19,291 nt of DNA. It comes from Burkholderiales bacterium UBA2459. GTDB lineage: Bacteria; Pseudomonadota; Gammaproteobacteria; Burkholderiales; Burkholderiaceae_E. The notes below the pieces were generated by a model that made no database searches, was not told the DNA's origin, and saw only the letters and a program-made list of their open reading frames with translations. Each line of letters begins with the position of its first letter. Position 1 is the stretch's first letter. Shown here piece after piece: positions 7,215-14,993 of the stretch. The stretch covers positions 1 to 19,291 of the forward strand of contig DDPV01000043.1 of the NCBI GenBank assembly GCA_002342365.1, in the 5' to 3' direction. A program made the translations under genes and the position numbers.

Positions 7215-7553
7215 TCAGACAGCGGCCTCACCGGTTTCACCGGTACGGATTCGGATCACCTCTTCAACCGCTTCGATAAAAATCTTTCCATCGCCAATCC
7301 GACCCGTGCGAGCAGCTGCAACGATCGCTTCTGAAGCTCGCTCAGCCATCGTGTCCGATACGATGACTTCGATTTTGACCTTGGGCAGGAAATCGACTAC
7401 ATACTCAGCGCCCCGGTAAAGCTCAGTGTGGCCTTTCTGGCGACCAAAGCCCTTGACCTCCGTGACGGTCAGGCCGGTGATGCCAACTTCGGCAAGGCTC
7501 TCCCTGACTTCATCCAATTTGAACGGTTTGATAATGGCTGTGATGCGCTTCAT
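7215..7553 (-). CDS. glnB: Nitrogen regulatory protein PII (GlnB)
   Basis: Trimeric PII signal protein of 112 residues. It senses 2-oxoglutarate, ATP/ADP and, through uridylylation, glutamine, and it adjusts glutamine synthetase adenylylation and NtrB activity. The whole family pattern is present: MKRITAIIKPFKLDEVRE at the start, GFGRQKGHTELYRGAEY forming the T-loop with the modifiable Tyr51, and the TGRIGDGKIF nucleotide-binding segment at about 83-92. The length is exactly standard. It follows nadE after 33 nt with GGGAG before its ATG. The adjacency to nadE is common in Betaproteobacteria and favours GlnB over GlnK, which usually sits next to amtB. The next gene on the right end is convergent smr. 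Confidence 0.96.
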   Translation of the reverse strand: MKRITAIIKPFKLDEVRESLAEVGITGLTVTEVKGFGRQKGHTELYRGAEYVVDFLPKVKIEVIVSDTMAERASEAIVAAARTGRIGDGKIFIEAVEEVIRIRTGETGEAAV

Positions 7554-7586
7554 GTGATCTCCCTTCGAAAACGGCTTATGGTCTTT

Positions 7587-9194
7587 TCATCGCCATCCCG
7601 AAGTGATCGGGTAGCGCCAATCACGCCCCCAAGCGCGCGGTGTGACACGCACGCCGACAGCCGCCTGGCGGCGCTTGTACTCATTGATCTGAATCAAGCG
7701 TACAACGCGGGCAATCACCGCGTCATCTATGCCCCCAGGCCTTAGCTGATCGCCTGACAAGTTGTTTTCCATGTACCGCTGGATGATGTCGTCGAGCACA
7801 TCGTAGGGTGGCAGCGAATCCTGATCGGTTTGATCCGGGCGCAACTCTGCGCTTGGCGGCCGCTCAATAATGCGCTGCGGAATCACGGGCGATAGCCGGT
7901 TGCGGTAATGGGCAAGCCTGTACACGAGGGTTTTGTAGACATCCTTCAAAACCGCAAAGCCCCCTGCCATGTCGCCGTACAAGGTGGTGTAACCGACCGC
8001 TGATTCACTTTTGTTGGAGGTGGTCAGCACCAGCGAGCCGTGCTTGTTGGAGAGCGCCATCAGCAAAGTCCCACGTATGCGAGCCTGAATGTTTTCTTCG
8101 GTTGCATCTTGCGGTTTTTCACCGAAATCGCTGGCAAGCATCGACAAATAGGCCTCAAATAAGGTACGAATCGGCAATTCGTCATAGCGAACGCCAAGTC
8201 TTGCCACCATGTCACGCGAATCGATCCAGGAAATATCCGCGGTGTACTGAGAAGGCATCATCACGGCACGCACCCGATCAGCGCCCAAGGCATCGACTGC
8301 CACCGCGAGTGTCACCGCTGAATCAATACCTCCCGATAAGCCGATCAAGACCCCGGGAAAGCGATTCTTCAGCACGTAATCCCGAGTACCGAGCACCAGG
8401 GCATTCCAGACCTGTTCTTCTTCATCGGGAAGAACGGTTGGCGCTGCGGACTCCGCCGCATGCAGACGATCCAAGGACAAGGTCAGCACATCGGGCTCAA
8501 AGGCTCTGGCTTGCGCAACCAAGGATCCCTGCGCATTCAAGGCAAATGAGCAGCCGTCAAAAACCAGTTCGTCTTGTCCGCCGACCAGGTTTGCGCTGAG
8601 CATGGGCAGCGCTAATTCTGAAAGATGCTTTCTCGCCACTTCAATACGTTGCACCTGTTTATTGATGTGAAATGGCGATGCATTGAGGATCAGCACGGCG
8701 TCAAGATGATGCGCTTGCAGCGCCTTGCAAGGCGCCTCGGTCCAGAAGTCCTCACAAATCAGGACGCCAAAACGCCTGCCTTGCGTCTCCACAACGCAAA
8801 CCTCATGACCGGCTGCAAAGTATCGCTTCTCATCGAAAACATCGTAGTTTGGGAGGGCCTGCTTGTGGTACCAGGCAACCACCTCGCCGCGACGCAACCA
8901 CGCTGCAGCGTTGTACAGTCGACCGTCAGCCGCTTTATGTGGCAGTCCAACAATCACCTCGATCGCAAGCCCTTGCAATTGCTGGCCCAAGGCTACAAGT
9001 GCTTCATGGCAGCGATCAATAAAGGCTGGGCGCAGCAGCAAATCCTCCGGCGGGTAACCGCAAAGTGAGAGCTCAGGGGTGAGCAATATCCCTGCTCCCT
9101 GCTCCAGGGCTTGATGTGCGGCCTCTACAATCCGGTTGCAGTTTGCCTCAAAGTCTGCAACGGTCTGATTCAGCTGGGCAGCTGCAATTTTCAT
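7587..9194 (-). CDS. nadE: Glutamine-dependent NAD(+) synthase
   Basis: Two-domain enzyme of 535 residues that amidates deamido-NAD to NAD using glutamine and ATP, the last step of NAD synthesis. The N-terminal nitrilase-type glutaminase domain carries the Glu-Lys-Cys triad: Glu41 in TPELSLCGYPPED, Lys111 in WYHKQALPNY and Cys147 in VLICEDFW. The C-terminal synthetase domain has the ATP pyrophosphatase loop SGGIDSA at 287-293 and later TTSNKSE and GDMAGGFAVLKDVYKT. With both domains fused it can take ammonia from glutamine, unlike the short ammonia-dependent NadE of E. coli. GAGGA precedes the ATG. Only 10 nt separate it from the divergent GNAT gene, so its promoter must overlap that gene's start. 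glnB follows in the same direction. Confidence 0.97.
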   Translation of the reverse strand: MKIAAAQLNQTVADFEANCNRIVEAAHQALEQGAGILLTPELSLCGYPPEDLLLRPAFIDRCHEALVALGQQLQGLAIEVIVGLPHKAADGRLYNAAAWLRRGEVVAWYHKQALPNYDVFDEKRYFAAGHEVCVVETQGRRFGVLICEDFWTEAPCKALQAHHLDAVLILNASPFHINKQVQRIEVARKHLSELALPMLSANLVGGQDELVFDGCSFALNAQGSLVAQARAFEPDVLTLSLDRLHAAESAAPTVLPDEEEQVWNALVLGTRDYVLKNRFPGVLIGLSGGIDSAVTLAVAVDALGADRVRAVMMPSQYTADISWIDSRDMVARLGVRYDELPIRTLFEAYLSMLASDFGEKPQDATEENIQARIRGTLLMALSNKHGSLVLTTSNKSESAVGYTTLYGDMAGGFAVLKDVYKTLVYRLAHYRNRLSPVIPQRIIERPPSAELRPDQTDQDSLPPYDVLDDIIQRYMENNLSGDQLRPGGIDDAVIARVVRLIQINEYKRRQAAVGVRVTPRAWGRDWRYPITSGWR

Positions 9195-9204
9195 AGGATT
9201 CCTC

Positions 9205-10350
9205 TTGTCGGATTATCGCACGCGCTATCTTGAGCGAATCGACGAAGTTCCAGCCAACGCCTGGGACAGCCTCCTGCCCGATCATCCAGCTTCGGGGCTT
9301 TTAAGCCACGGCATGCTTGACGCCTTCGAAGCGAGCGCTTGCCTGCAGGCAGAAAGCGGGTGGGATGTGAAGCATTGGACCTTGTGGTCCGATGCGCAGA
9401 CCATGATTGCAGCCATGCCGCTTTATCGCAAGTGGCATTCCTACGGTGAGTATGTGTTTGATTGGGCCTGGGCAAACGCCTACGCACGGCACGGACTCGA
9501 CTACTACCCCAAATGGATCAGCGCTTTGCCCTTTACCCCGGTAAGCGGGCCGCGCTTGCTGCGCCGTGGCAACGAGCCTGCGATCATGCCGCGCTTGTTG
9601 TCGGATTTGCAATCACTTCCCGGCAGCTCCGTGCACTGGCTTTTCAGCGATGGCCTTTCCGAAGCTGATGTGACCGTCTTGCGATCGGCAGACTGGATGC
9701 GGCGCAGCGGGGTGCAGTTTCACTGGTATCAGGCCAATTACCAAAGCTTTGAGGACTTTCTTGCTGCACTGTCACAGGCCAAGCGCAAGAAGATTCGCGC
9801 TGAGCGTCGGAAAGTGATGGAACAGGGACTGCAATTTACGGTGCTAAGCGGCGCGGATTTGACCGAGGCCAACTGGCAGTTTTTCTACGACTGCTATGAA
9901 CGAACCTACCGTTTGCACGGCAACGCCCCTTATCTCAATTTGTCCTTTTTTCTTCATTTGCACCAATCCCAGCCTGAGCGAAGCGTGATGGTGATCGGAA
10001 GCGATGATTTAGGTCCCTGTTGCGCAAGTTTGTTGTTCCGACACCAGGACCGACTTTTCGGGCGCTATTGGGGAGCGATTCGTGACCACCCCTTTGCGCA
10101 TTTTGAAGCCTGTTACTACCAGCCCATCGAATGGGCCATCAGCGCCGGAATCCGGTGCATTGAGGGCGGAGCCCAGGGTCAGCACAAAATGGCACGCGGC
10201 TTTGATCCGGTGCCAACCGAATCATGGCACTGGCTGAAACATCCGGCTTTTGCCGACGCGGTTGAGCATTTCCTCAAGCAAGAGGGTGCGCATATCGATC
10301 ATTTGATGGACGAGCTTCAGGAGCACCGTGCCTTTAAAAATGTGGTTTGA
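9205..10350 (+). CDS. FemAB/GNAT-like protein (DUF482, COG3146 type)
   Basis: Protein of 381 residues resembling the COG3146/DUF482 family of predicted N-acyltransferases with tandem GNAT folds, related to the FemAB peptidoglycan enzymes. Family-like stretches are PLYRKWHSYGEYVFDWAWA, then YYPKWISALPFTPVSGPRLL, LSQAKRKKIRAERRKV, and the C-terminal FEACYYQPIEWAI with IEGGAQGQHKMARGF. No signal peptide is seen. The only sensible start is a TTG at 9205, since no ATG or GTG precedes the conserved N-terminus; AGGA lies shortly upstream. The biochemical role of the family is not established to my knowledge. It is divergent from nadE and its 3' end overlaps convergent ppa by 17 bp. It is confidently a real gene; the substrate is unknown. 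Confidence 0.88.
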   Translation: MSDYRTRYLERIDEVPANAWDSLLPDHPASGLLSHGMLDAFEASACLQAESGWDVKHWTLWSDAQTMIAAMPLYRKWHSYGEYVFDWAWANAYARHGLDYYPKWISALPFTPVSGPRLLRRGNEPAIMPRLLSDLQSLPGSSVHWLFSDGLSEADVTVLRSADWMRRSGVQFHWYQANYQSFEDFLAALSQAKRKKIRAERRKVMEQGLQFTVLSGADLTEANWQFFYDCYERTYRLHGNAPYLNLSFFLHLHQSQPERSVMVIGSDDLGPCCASLLFRHQDRLFGRYWGAIRDHPFAHFEACYYQPIEWAISAGIRCIEGGAQGQHKMARGFDPVPTESWHWLKHPAFADAVEHFLKQEGAHIDHLMDELQEHRAFKNVV

Positions 10351-10882
10351 CCGCCGCATTGCGGAAACGCTCAAGGCCATCAAGAATTTCCTGCTTGGCG
10401 TCTTCGGGACCGCGCCAACCTTGCACTTTGACCCATTTCCCGGGTTCTAAATCTTTATAATGTTCAAAAAAGTGCTGAATCTGCAATAAGCGTTCGGGCT
10501 GCAAATCCTCAGGACGCTTCCAATGCTTGTAAATAGGCAGGATCTTGTCCAAAGGCACGGCCAGTAATTTGGCATCGCCGCCCGCTTCGTCGTCCATCTT
10601 GAGCACACCGATCGGCCTGCAACGCAAAACCGATCCGGTTGTCACCGCAAATGGTGTGATCACCAACACGTCGACCGGGTCGCCATCCTCACCCATGGTG
10701 TGCGGAATATAGCCATAGTTGCAGGGGTAGTGCATGGCCGTCATCATGAAACGATCGACAAAAAGCGCGCCGGTTAGCTTATCCACTTCGTACTTCACCG
10801 GGTCAGCGTTCATGGGAATTTCAATAATGACGTTGAAGTCATCGGGCGGGTTTTGTCCGGAGTCGACGCGATCAAGATTCAT
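10334..10882 (-). CDS. ppa: Inorganic pyrophosphatase
   Basis: Family I soluble inorganic pyrophosphatase of 182 residues, hydrolysing pyrophosphate released by biosynthetic reactions and needing Mg2+. The signature DGDPVDVLV is at 66-74, carrying the metal-binding aspartates. Upstream are the substrate-contact residues in VKYEVDK and DRFM, and YPCNYGYIP; downstream is the typical KILPIYKHWKRPEDL and HFFEHYKDLEPGKWVKV. The length is close to the E. coli enzyme (about 176). AGGA lies 8 nt before the ATG. The last codons overlap the GNAT gene's 3' end on the other strand by 17 bp, so transcription of the two converges. The divergent gene on its 5' side is a short-chain dehydrogenase. Confidence 0.97.
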   Translation of the reverse strand: MNLDRVDSGQNPPDDFNVIIEIPMNADPVKYEVDKLTGALFVDRFMMTAMHYPCNYGYIPHTMGEDGDPVDVLVITPFAVTTGSVLRCRPIGVLKMDDEAGGDAKLLAVPLDKILPIYKHWKRPEDLQPERLLQIQHFFEHYKDLEPGKWVKVQGWRGPEDAKQEILDGLERFRNAAVKPHF

Positions 10883-10909
10883 GGTTATGTTCCTGCTTCA
10901 GGGCCTGAA

Positions 10910-10915
10910 AGTATA
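10910..10915 (-). promoter_or_regulatory. Candidate -10 element for ppa
   Basis: On the minus strand TATACT lies about 28 nt before the ppa ATG in the 70-nt divergent gap. TTGGAC upstream is too close (12 nt) to be a standard -35. The same spot reads TATAAC on the plus strand, so it could alternatively serve the dehydrogenase gene. Confidence 0.3.
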
Positions 10916-10952
10916 ACGAAGGCTTTTGTCCAATCATGAAGGAGCTTGAGCG

Positions 10953-11708
10953 ATGCGCTTAGAACACAAGGTTGTGGTGGTCACTGGCGGAGCCCAGGGC
11001 TTTGGTGAGGGAATCGTGCGGCGTTTTGCGGCTGAAGGTGCAAAACTTGTAATTGCCGATCTTCAGTACAGTGCTTCGCAGGCGCTGGCCCAGGCCTTGC
11101 AAGCCGATGGCGTTTCAGCCATCGCGATGCAAACGGATGTTTCCAAGGGTCCGGATATGCGCAGCCTTGCCGATGCCTCGGTGAAAGCCTTTGGGCGGGT
11201 TGACGTGGTGATCAATAACGCCGGTACCTCGCATCGCAATCAATCGCTGATGACGGTATCGGAGGCGGAGTTCGATCGCGTTTTTTCGGTCAACGTCAAA
11301 AGCATTTACTGGTCAGCACAAGCCTTTGTGGGCTTGTTCCGCGCGCAAGGTGGCGGTGCATTCATCAATATTGCTTCGACCGCCGGCGTGCGCCCACGCC
11401 CGGGGCTTGTCTGGTACAACAGTACCAAGGGGGCCGTGATTACGGCATCAAAGGCTATGGCCGTTGAGCTCGCAGCTGACCGGATCCGCGTAAACGTGAT
11501 CAATCCGGTGGCAGGCGAAACGCCGCTGCTAGGAACCTTCATGGGCGAAGATACCCCTGAAATGCGCGCTAAATTTATCGCGAGTATTCCGCTTGGGCGT
11601 TTGTCCCGGCCTCAGGACATCGCCCATGCTGCGCTCTATTTAGCTTCCGACGAGGCAGAGTTCATTACCGGGGCCTGCCTTGAAGTCGATGGAGGTCGCT
11701 GCGTTTGA
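10953..11708 (+). CDS. Short-chain dehydrogenase/reductase (FabG-like)
   Basis: Classical SDR oxidoreductase of 251 residues with a Rossmann fold. It shows the cofactor motif TGGAQGFGEG (11-20), NNAG at 88-91, the catalytic set Asn114, Ser142, Tyr155 and Lys159 (YNSTK), and INPVAGETP after the active site. The Asp at 36 (VIADL) at the end of the second strand favours NAD(H) over NADP(H). The C-terminus EFITGACLEVDGGRCV is the usual SDR ending. Substrate cannot be told: this subgroup includes 3-oxoacyl-ACP reductases, glucose-1-dehydrogenase-like and other alcohol dehydrogenases. AAGGAG precedes the ATG. It stands alone on the plus strand between ppa and hemY, whose 3' end overlaps its own by 73 bp, and has no pathway partners nearby. 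Confidence 0.93.
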   Translation: MRLEHKVVVVTGGAQGFGEGIVRRFAAEGAKLVIADLQYSASQALAQALQADGVSAIAMQTDVSKGPDMRSLADASVKAFGRVDVVINNAGTSHRNQSLMTVSEAEFDRVFSVNVKSIYWSAQAFVGLFRAQGGGAFINIASTAGVRPRPGLVWYNSTKGAVITASKAMAVELAADRIRVNVINPVAGETPLLGTFMGEDTPEMRAKFIASIPLGRLSRPQDIAHAALYLASDEAEFITGACLEVDGGRCV

Positions 11709-12862
11709 GCCGCCTCACGATAAAGGCCAGCGGCCTCACCTTGCCTTTCGGTTTGTTCTAAAAGTCTCGCTAGAGCCAGACGCGTGCTCGGAGCATCATC
11801 TTTCGCCATGCTCTCACGCAAGTAGGCTTCAGCCTTGCCCCACAGCTGCTGTTCGGAACACACCCTACCGAGCGCAGCAAGCAAGGCTGCCTCAGGTCCC
11901 CAACGTTGGAGCCATTGCTCCATCGTGTGGAGCTTTTCGCGCGCATGGAGCGAATCAAGGTTGGCGTATAAATCAACCGCGGCAGCACTGAATCGCCTAC
12001 GAAGCACACGGTCAGCAATTTCCGCGGCCATTGTAAAATCTGCAGCCCTGCGAAAGGCTTCGATCGCAGCCTCGGCAATTGGCGATTCGTAGGCTAGATC
12101 GCGAGCGATCTGTCGCCAGAGTGACTTGGTGGCAGCGAGATCGGTCCCGGTTTGATTAAACAGGTTTCGCCAAGCACGCAAACGAAGCGCCGAGGCTGCG
12201 TGCGCCGCAAGCATTTGTCGGCGCTCAAGTTGCGCAAGAACCGGCAGCAAAGCCTGCCATTGTTGTGCAAGCTCAAGCGCTGCAAGGCGCAAACGCAGGG
12301 CATGCACCTGCCTGGCATTTCTCGGTTGCAGACGATTAAGCGCGCTGAGTGCGGCGTCACCGTCCCGGTCCTGAATCGCGCAATCAGCTGCCAATAACAG
12401 TGCCTGGTCCTTGAGACCGAATTCTTCGGCGCATCGTTCGATCCACTGGTCACGTCGCTCCAGAGCGCGCAGCCCGTGGCAAGCGCGGGCAGCTAGAAGC
12501 GATGCCGCGCCAGCTTGTTCGGGCAGGTGCAAGGCAAGCTGGCATTGTTTCTCGGCTTTGGCAAAGCGCCCTTCAGCCAGGGCGACCGTTGCTTCACGAA
12601 AGGCATCAAGTGCGCGTTCACGATAGCGTTGGCTTCGATGCGTTCTGAGGCGTCCTGGCAGAGAAACCAATTGCGCAATAGCCTTCAGGCCGAGGAACAT
12701 GGAGGCAACCAGGGCAAGAAGCATCACCACCGCGGTATTAATCGAGAAATCGACGCGATAAGGGGGCCAGAAAATAGCCAGGTTGCCGTGGTTGAACATC
12801 AAAAGCAAAGCCAGCGAAACCGCGCTCGCCAGAACAACCAAAATGCCAAGAATCCAGCGCAT
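11636..12862 (-). CDS. hemY: HemY-like membrane TPR protein
   Basis: Inner-membrane protein of 408 residues with a HemY N-terminal domain. Two hydrophobic segments (about 4-24 and 43-65) anchor it, followed by an alpha-helical, alanine- and leucine-rich periplasm- or cytoplasm-facing region of TPR-like repeats, for example ALDAFREATVALAEGRFAKAEKQC and the closing repeat ALARLLEQTERQGEAAGLYREA. It is the proteobacterial hemY that follows hemC-hemD-hemX, not the protoporphyrinogen oxidase given the same name in Bacillus. Its molecular role is not well defined; a scaffold or regulatory role in haem synthesis has been proposed. It lies 54 nt after hemX as the last gene of the cluster, and its last 73 bp are antisense to the dehydrogenase gene. 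The low-complexity C-terminal tail is the overlapping part. Confidence 0.88.
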   Translation of the reverse strand: MRWILGILVVLASAVSLALLLMFNHGNLAIFWPPYRVDFSINTAVVMLLALVASMFLGLKAIAQLVSLPGRLRTHRSQRYRERALDAFREATVALAEGRFAKAEKQCQLALHLPEQAGAASLLAARACHGLRALERRDQWIERCAEEFGLKDQALLLAADCAIQDRDGDAALSALNRLQPRNARQVHALRLRLAALELAQQWQALLPVLAQLERRQMLAAHAASALRLRAWRNLFNQTGTDLAATKSLWRQIARDLAYESPIAEAAIEAFRRAADFTMAAEIADRVLRRRFSAAAVDLYANLDSLHAREKLHTMEQWLQRWGPEAALLAALGRVCSEQQLWGKAEAYLRESMAKDDAPSTRLALARLLEQTERQGEAAGLYREAAQTQRPPSTSRQAPVMNSASSEAK

Positions 12863-12916
12863 GGACTAGCTCAGAACCTGCAACGCATCAGCTTGCACGG
12901 CATGCACAGCTGGATC

Positions 12917-14122
12917 TTAGCGCGAGAGGCGAGCGTCGCGCGTGCTACGCGCGCTGCGGATTGCCGTGAGCGTTTCGGCAAGGGCTTGTTGATCGAGCGA
13001 CAGGCGCATCGACTGCAATTGTTTGAGGCTCTCAAGCTGGGCGCCGACCAGTTTTTGCTGTGGATCAAAATAGCGCTGCAGAAGCAGCCTGGCTCGATCA
13101 GTGTCGGTACGAAACAGTGCATCGTTTCGCCACATCGCAGCCAGCCTCGCACTCATCAAGTGCAAGCGCAGTTGCTCGCGCAAAAAGTAGGATTGCTGTG
13201 GCGCGGCGAGCAAGGCATCCGGTCGATCGACCCGGGTCACCCGAAACAAGTCGCGAACCCCCACCAGCATATTGATGCCAAGTTGTTGGAACCAACGGTA
13301 GGCTTCTTCAGGCCGCGTCCAAAAAAAGCTGCTGTCAGCATCGCCTGTACCGACAGCCGAAGCCTTTTCGGCGTTGGTCGGCCTGGCGGGCTGCTTGGGT
13401 TCGCTACTCACGGTCTTGGATATTGCACTTGTTGTGTATCCGTCTTCGTTTGGACTGCGAGCTTCGGACAACAACTGAAGCGCGTCCACCTGCCCGAGCA
13501 TCACATCGAGGCGTTGGGCCACCTGCACCGGATCATGGATCGACTCAGCTTTCAAACGCTCCATATCGCGCTGTAAAGCCCGCTGCACGGCTAAAAGGCT
13601 CGGTTCGCGCAATCGCCCAAGCCGTTGATCCATTTCGCCGAGCACAAGCAATGAGCTGTTCAAGCCTCCAAACTGAAGCTGCTGCACCGCAGCCAGCACA
13701 CTGCGCTCAAGTTCGTAGAGCAAGCCGTCGGCGGAATCGACCGCCATGCTCTTATAGAGCTGCTCGAGTTGCACCTGCTGTCCGATGCTCTCTACCAGTT
13801 TGGATTCCAGCACCGAAGCCCGGGACTCCAGCTCGCGAATTTCATCCTGATACAGCTTGGTTTGTGTTTCAAGTTGCAAAAGACGCTGATCCGTACCTTG
13901 CAGGCGACGCGCAGCGCTGGTTTCGACCCGGTCAACCCGCTGCGAAAACCAATACCCGCCGGCAGCAGCGAGGCTCAGTACGGCAAGCGTCACGAGCGAT
14001 CCGAGACCCAAGCCTTTTCGCCCGAATCCCGGGTGTTTTGTCTTTTCAGACGCAACCGTTGTCCCATGCGCTGGATCTGAAGGCTCTGTGGGATCCTTGG
14101 GTGGGGCACTATGGGCTTGCAT
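12917..14122 (-). CDS. hemX: HemX-like membrane protein
   Basis: Membrane protein of 401 residues of the HemX family. A proline- and charge-rich cytoplasmic N-terminus (1-35) precedes one membrane helix (about 39-58), a coiled coil (about 62-125, QLETQTKLYQDEIRELESRA) and a C-terminal helical domain with EEAYRWFQQLGINMLVGVRDLFRV and YFLREQLRLHLMSARLAAM. Database entries often call this family uroporphyrinogen-III C-methyltransferase, but none of the SAM-binding motifs of CobA/CysG is present, so that activity is not supported. A low-complexity spacer at about 225-255 separates the halves. It starts 22 nt after hemD; in many Burkholderiales HemD and HemX are fused, whereas here they are separate. 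The ribosome site is weak. Confidence 0.88.
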   Translation of the reverse strand: MQAHSAPPKDPTEPSDPAHGTTVASEKTKHPGFGRKGLGLGSLVTLAVLSLAAAGGYWFSQRVDRVETSAARRLQGTDQRLLQLETQTKLYQDEIRELESRASVLESKLVESIGQQVQLEQLYKSMAVDSADGLLYELERSVLAAVQQLQFGGLNSSLLVLGEMDQRLGRLREPSLLAVQRALQRDMERLKAESIHDPVQVAQRLDVMLGQVDALQLLSEARSPNEDGYTTSAISKTVSSEPKQPARPTNAEKASAVGTGDADSSFFWTRPEEAYRWFQQLGINMLVGVRDLFRVTRVDRPDALLAAPQQSYFLREQLRLHLMSARLAAMWRNDALFRTDTDRARLLLQRYFDPQQKLVGAQLESLKQLQSMRLSLDQQALAETLTAIRSARSTRDARLSR

Positions 14123-14144
14123 AACGCTTCATTCTAGCAAGCGC

Positions 14145-14993
14145 TTAGCCAGTTTGAAGGACGGCTAGCAAGGCCTCGCGTCCCACCACAAGATTTGCCG
14201 GCCCGAGGTAGCCCAATTGTCTTGCACGATCGAGGATTCGCGGATGAGGCGCACATAAAGCTGCCTGCTCAAGCACCTCGATGGCCCGATGCAGGGGCGG
14301 CGTGGATGCCTGATTCAGGCTTTGATGCCAGCGTTCGAGCAATGCAAGCGATCCGATCTGCCAGCAAAGCGGCTCTGCGGCGGCGATCGCCGATGAAAGC
14401 TGCCTTAAGGTTCTGATGCCAAGCCTTAGCCATCGATCTTGATAAACCGCATGAACCTCGATGGGCTTGCCCAGAGACGCTGCGTACGCAGTCCTGAGCG
14501 CCTTGCGCCTGCCCCGTGCACAAAGCAAATGAATCCTGCGCTCCCCGATCCAAGCCTCGCTGTCAGGATCCGAGAGTAAATGCGCCAAGTCGCGCAGCTC
14601 AAGCTTTGCCAGCCTGCGTAGCGACTTCTGCTGTGAGAAACTTGCGGAAGTCTCATTTGCCTCGTGGGCTAAGTCCTCTGGAAAATGACTTTGCAAGGCC
14701 TCCAGGCTACCTTCGCCCAAACAAAGCCAGGCCATCGATACAAGTGCAGATTTCAGACCGGCAGCATCAAGGCCAAGCGCGAGGCAGCCAATGGCACCCG
14801 GACTGACCGGGACGAGCACATCGTTTTCCGGATCAAGTATCTCGATCCAACGCCAATCGGCATAGGACGCATCAAGAGGTGAAAGCGCATGCATCGACGC
14901 CCGGATCACCTCAAAACCATGGCTCTGAAGCCATTGAGCCTGTTGGCTGGCTCGAGGCTCGGAAAGCGTCAAAAAGACGGTGCGTTGACCCAA
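14145..14993 (-). CDS. hemD: Uroporphyrinogen-III synthase (divergent)
   Basis: Probable HemD of 282 residues, which closes hydroxymethylbilane with inversion of ring D to give uroporphyrinogen III. HemD is poorly conserved, and the call rests on position directly after hemC and on the two-lobed pattern: TVFLTLSEPRASQQAQWL at the start, DVLVPVSPGAI, WLCLGEGSLEAL, IHLLCARGRRKAL, VHAVYQDRW, LCWQIGSLALL and the closing CAPHPRILDRARQLGY. Some expected small residues are replaced. No ATG or GTG fits; the reading frame extends upstream inside hemC without HemD likeness, so TTG at 14993 is the best start, overlapping hemC by 25 nt and implying translational coupling. It is longer than E. coli HemD (246). 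The next gene, hemX, starts 22 nt downstream. Confidence 0.8.
   Translation of the reverse strand: MGQRTVFLTLSEPRASQQAQWLQSHGFEVIRASMHALSPLDASYADWRWIEILDPENDVLVPVSPGAIGCLALGLDAAGLKSALVSMAWLCLGEGSLEALQSHFPEDLAHEANETSASFSQQKSLRRLAKLELRDLAHLLSDPDSEAWIGERRIHLLCARGRRKALRTAYAASLGKPIEVHAVYQDRWLRLGIRTLRQLSSAIAAAEPLCWQIGSLALLERWHQSLNQASTPPLHRAIEVLEQAALCAPHPRILDRARQLGYLGPANLVVGREALLAVLQTG

Noticed and set aside
12863..12916. Palindromic TGCAC/GCATGC segments in the hemX-hemY gap
   Set aside because: The matches are only 4-6 bp and do not form a convincing operator or terminator.
12515..13576. Long plus-strand frame of 353 residues opposite hemY and hemX
   Set aside because: It is antisense to two recognised genes, crosses their gap, and has no family features.
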